Source of the DNA: Actinomycetota bacterium
GTDB taxonomy: Bacteria > Actinomycetota > Actinomycetes > Nanopelagicales > Nanopelagicaceae
DNA: 6,910 bases
Assembly (NCBI GenBank): GCA_029978425.1
Contig: JAPOJL010000031.1
Location: forward strand, 1-6,910
Direction of reading: 5' to 3'
Shown: one piece after another, positions 5,818-6,910 of the stretch
How the letters are laid out: the number at the start of each line of letters is the position of its first letter
Numbering within the stretch: the first letter of the stretch is position 1
Position numbers and translations under genes: made by a program
Notes under the pieces: generated by a model
The model's input: the letters and a program-made list of their open reading frames with translations, nothing else
What the model was told of the DNA's origin: nothing
Database searches by the model: none

Positions 5818-6910
5818 AGCTTCTTCCGTATTCTTGAAAGTTCATTTCGCGCTTTTCTCTTGTATCTATTAACAATATTGGATTGAAACCAATCAATTGG
5901 GAATCTCTTCACTAACGTCTTATCAAATCCCAACATGGCTTCAGCAACAATGTCTATCGCAATTTTCGTGGGGTAATTCGGTTCCCCTTCTGGGACTTGC
6001 GCGCTATCAAGGCTTTCGATATTGCCAATGATTCTTGCGCCAGTAGCTAACAGCTCTCGCTTATTTTGCGCTCCTATTTCATTTCCTTTATCTATCGCCC
6101 ATCGTGGAGTCGGGAGTCTCTCTCCATCTTTCGAAGGTGGGACATGGTCTGTCAGCCTACGGATATATCCATCTCGGATAAATACTTCATATTCATCCCA
6201 ATCTCTATCCGTCGGAAATCTCTTATTCATTTCGATCAGAAGTGCGATTTCCTCCATAGTTAACGAGCGATTACTTCCAGTTTCTTGTGCTTTTAGAAAC
6301 CCTTGAGGCAACCCCAAGTAAGAATTAATTGAGTCGAAAAGAAATTCAGGTTTTGATTCATCGACAACAATCACAGTGACATTGGAAGCTCCCAGCACAT
6401 CAACCCAGCGGGCAACAACGCGCCCATGAAAGTGGCGCATCCAGAATGTGGGGTTAATCTTCGATTCTCCTGGGTTATCAAGCACTGAATGAAGCCATGT
6501 TGTGTAATCAGCCTTGATCCCATATTTCAAGTACTGCTGGTATGAAGAGCTCAGTAACTTAACCAAAGGACGGACAGTGAAGATAACTTCGACTTTTCTC
6601 CCTTTAATTTCGCTGAAAATGGTACGAATTGCATCGCCATTGAGTTCTGAGAAAAATTCACTACTTATCAAAATTGTTTCAGCTTTACTGCCGTTGATTG
6701 ATTTTGCTAATTGATCCCAATGCCTTCTTGGTGTCTTTTCACCACCACGCTTGCTCCATCCCCATGTTCTTTCCGTCAGCGCCCAAGCAATTCGATGATG
6801 CGCCTTACGTCCGATATTTGGATAGATGATTCCGGCTGCATTAAGTTCTTCACTCTGTGCATCGAATGCCTCTTGTAGAGCTGTGGTGCCTGATTTATGG
6901 AATCCAGCAT
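5814..6910 (-). CDS. Sulfotransferase-like protein, N-terminus off the right edge
   Basis: Sulfotransferases move sulfate from PAPS to a sugar, lipid or peptide hydroxyl. The frame is open to the window edge and 364 residues are visible. The first visible residues hold the PAPS 5'-phosphosulfate loop, G2-F-H-K5-S-G-T-T9, which in this family sits close to the true N-terminus, so only a few residues are probably missing. The 3'-phosphate site follows as V112-R113-P114 with S121 eight residues after the Arg, the family's usual spacing, though the common RDP is RP here. The TTG at 6671 is only an internal codon. Later parts (about 180-330) are charged and not recognised. The end is strongly basic (about 347-364, many Arg/Lys), which may bind membrane or nucleic acid surfaces. 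It converges on the cytidylyltransferase with a 4-base overlap. It probably modifies a surface glycan, but no acceptor can be named. Confidence 0.8.
   Translation of the reverse strand, partial: AGFHKSGTTALQEAFDAQSEELNAAGIIYPNIGRKAHHRIAWALTERTWGWSKRGGEKTPRRHWDQLAKSINGSKAETILISSEFFSELNGDAIRTIFSEIKGRKVEVIFTVRPLVKLLSSSYQQYLKYGIKADYTTWLHSVLDNPGESKINPTFWMRHFHGRVVARWVDVLGASNVTVIVVDESKPEFLFDSINSYLGLPQGFLKAQETGSNRSLTMEEIALLIEMNKRFPTDRDWDEYEVFIRDGYIRRLTDHVPPSKDGERLPTPRWAIDKGNEIGAQNKRELLATGARIIGNIESLDSAQVPEGEPNYPTKIAIDIVAEAMLGFDKTLVKRFPIDWFQSNIVNRYKRKARNELSRIRKKL

Noticed and set aside
6669..6671. TTG as the start of the sulfotransferase-like gene
   Set aside because: The frame continues upstream to the window edge and encodes the PAPS-binding loop there, so the TTG is internal.
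1..6910. Search for tRNA, rRNA, CRISPR repeats, insertion-sequence ends or attachment sites
   Set aside because: No repeat array, terminal inverted repeats, transposase, integrase or RNA gene signature was seen; the window is nearly all coding.

Overview
The window is almost wall-to-wall coding sequence: seven intact or nearly intact genes and one partial gene, with no gap longer than 18 bases. Moderate-looking base composition, a TANNNT-type -10 placed for leaderless starts, gene overlaps of 4 to 17 bases and the families present all point to a small-genome actinobacterium. A freshwater Nanopelagicales (acI)-like organism is my best guess, inferred and not proven.

Layout. Bases 1-486 (+) hold the C-terminal part of a PotC-like polyamine ABC permease, which belongs to an operon off the left edge. 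From 5103 down to 475 (-) runs a compact five-gene operon: a three-part CDP-alcohol phosphotransferase (degenerate nucleotidyltransferase-like N-terminus, catalytic membrane domain, DUF5941-like C-terminus); a second CDP-alcohol phosphotransferase-family protein in which the last motif Asp is His; a six-helix ABC-exporter-like membrane protein with no ATPase domain; a family-2 glycosyltransferase; and a glycerophosphodiester phosphodiesterase-family protein. Divergent from it at 5122-5817 (+) is a LicC-like small-molecule cytidylyltransferase. At the right edge (5814-6910, -) is a sulfotransferase-like protein whose first residues lie outside the window.

How the genes may work together. The cytidylyltransferase would activate a phosphorylated alcohol (choline-, glycerol-, inositol- or similar phosphate) to a CDP-alcohol. 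One or both CDP-alcohol phosphotransferases would move the phospho-alcohol onto a lipid or glycan acceptor. The glycosyltransferase would add sugar, the membrane protein may help transport, and the phosphodiesterase may trim or recycle. The sulfotransferase may decorate a related surface product, but it is transcribed separately. The product is unknown.

The most striking DNA-level feature is the 18-base space between the two divergent units. It carries two -10 elements, one per strand, that overlap by five bases. Each lies 6-7 bases before the ATG of its gene, so both transcripts are probably leaderless and share one near-symmetric promoter core.
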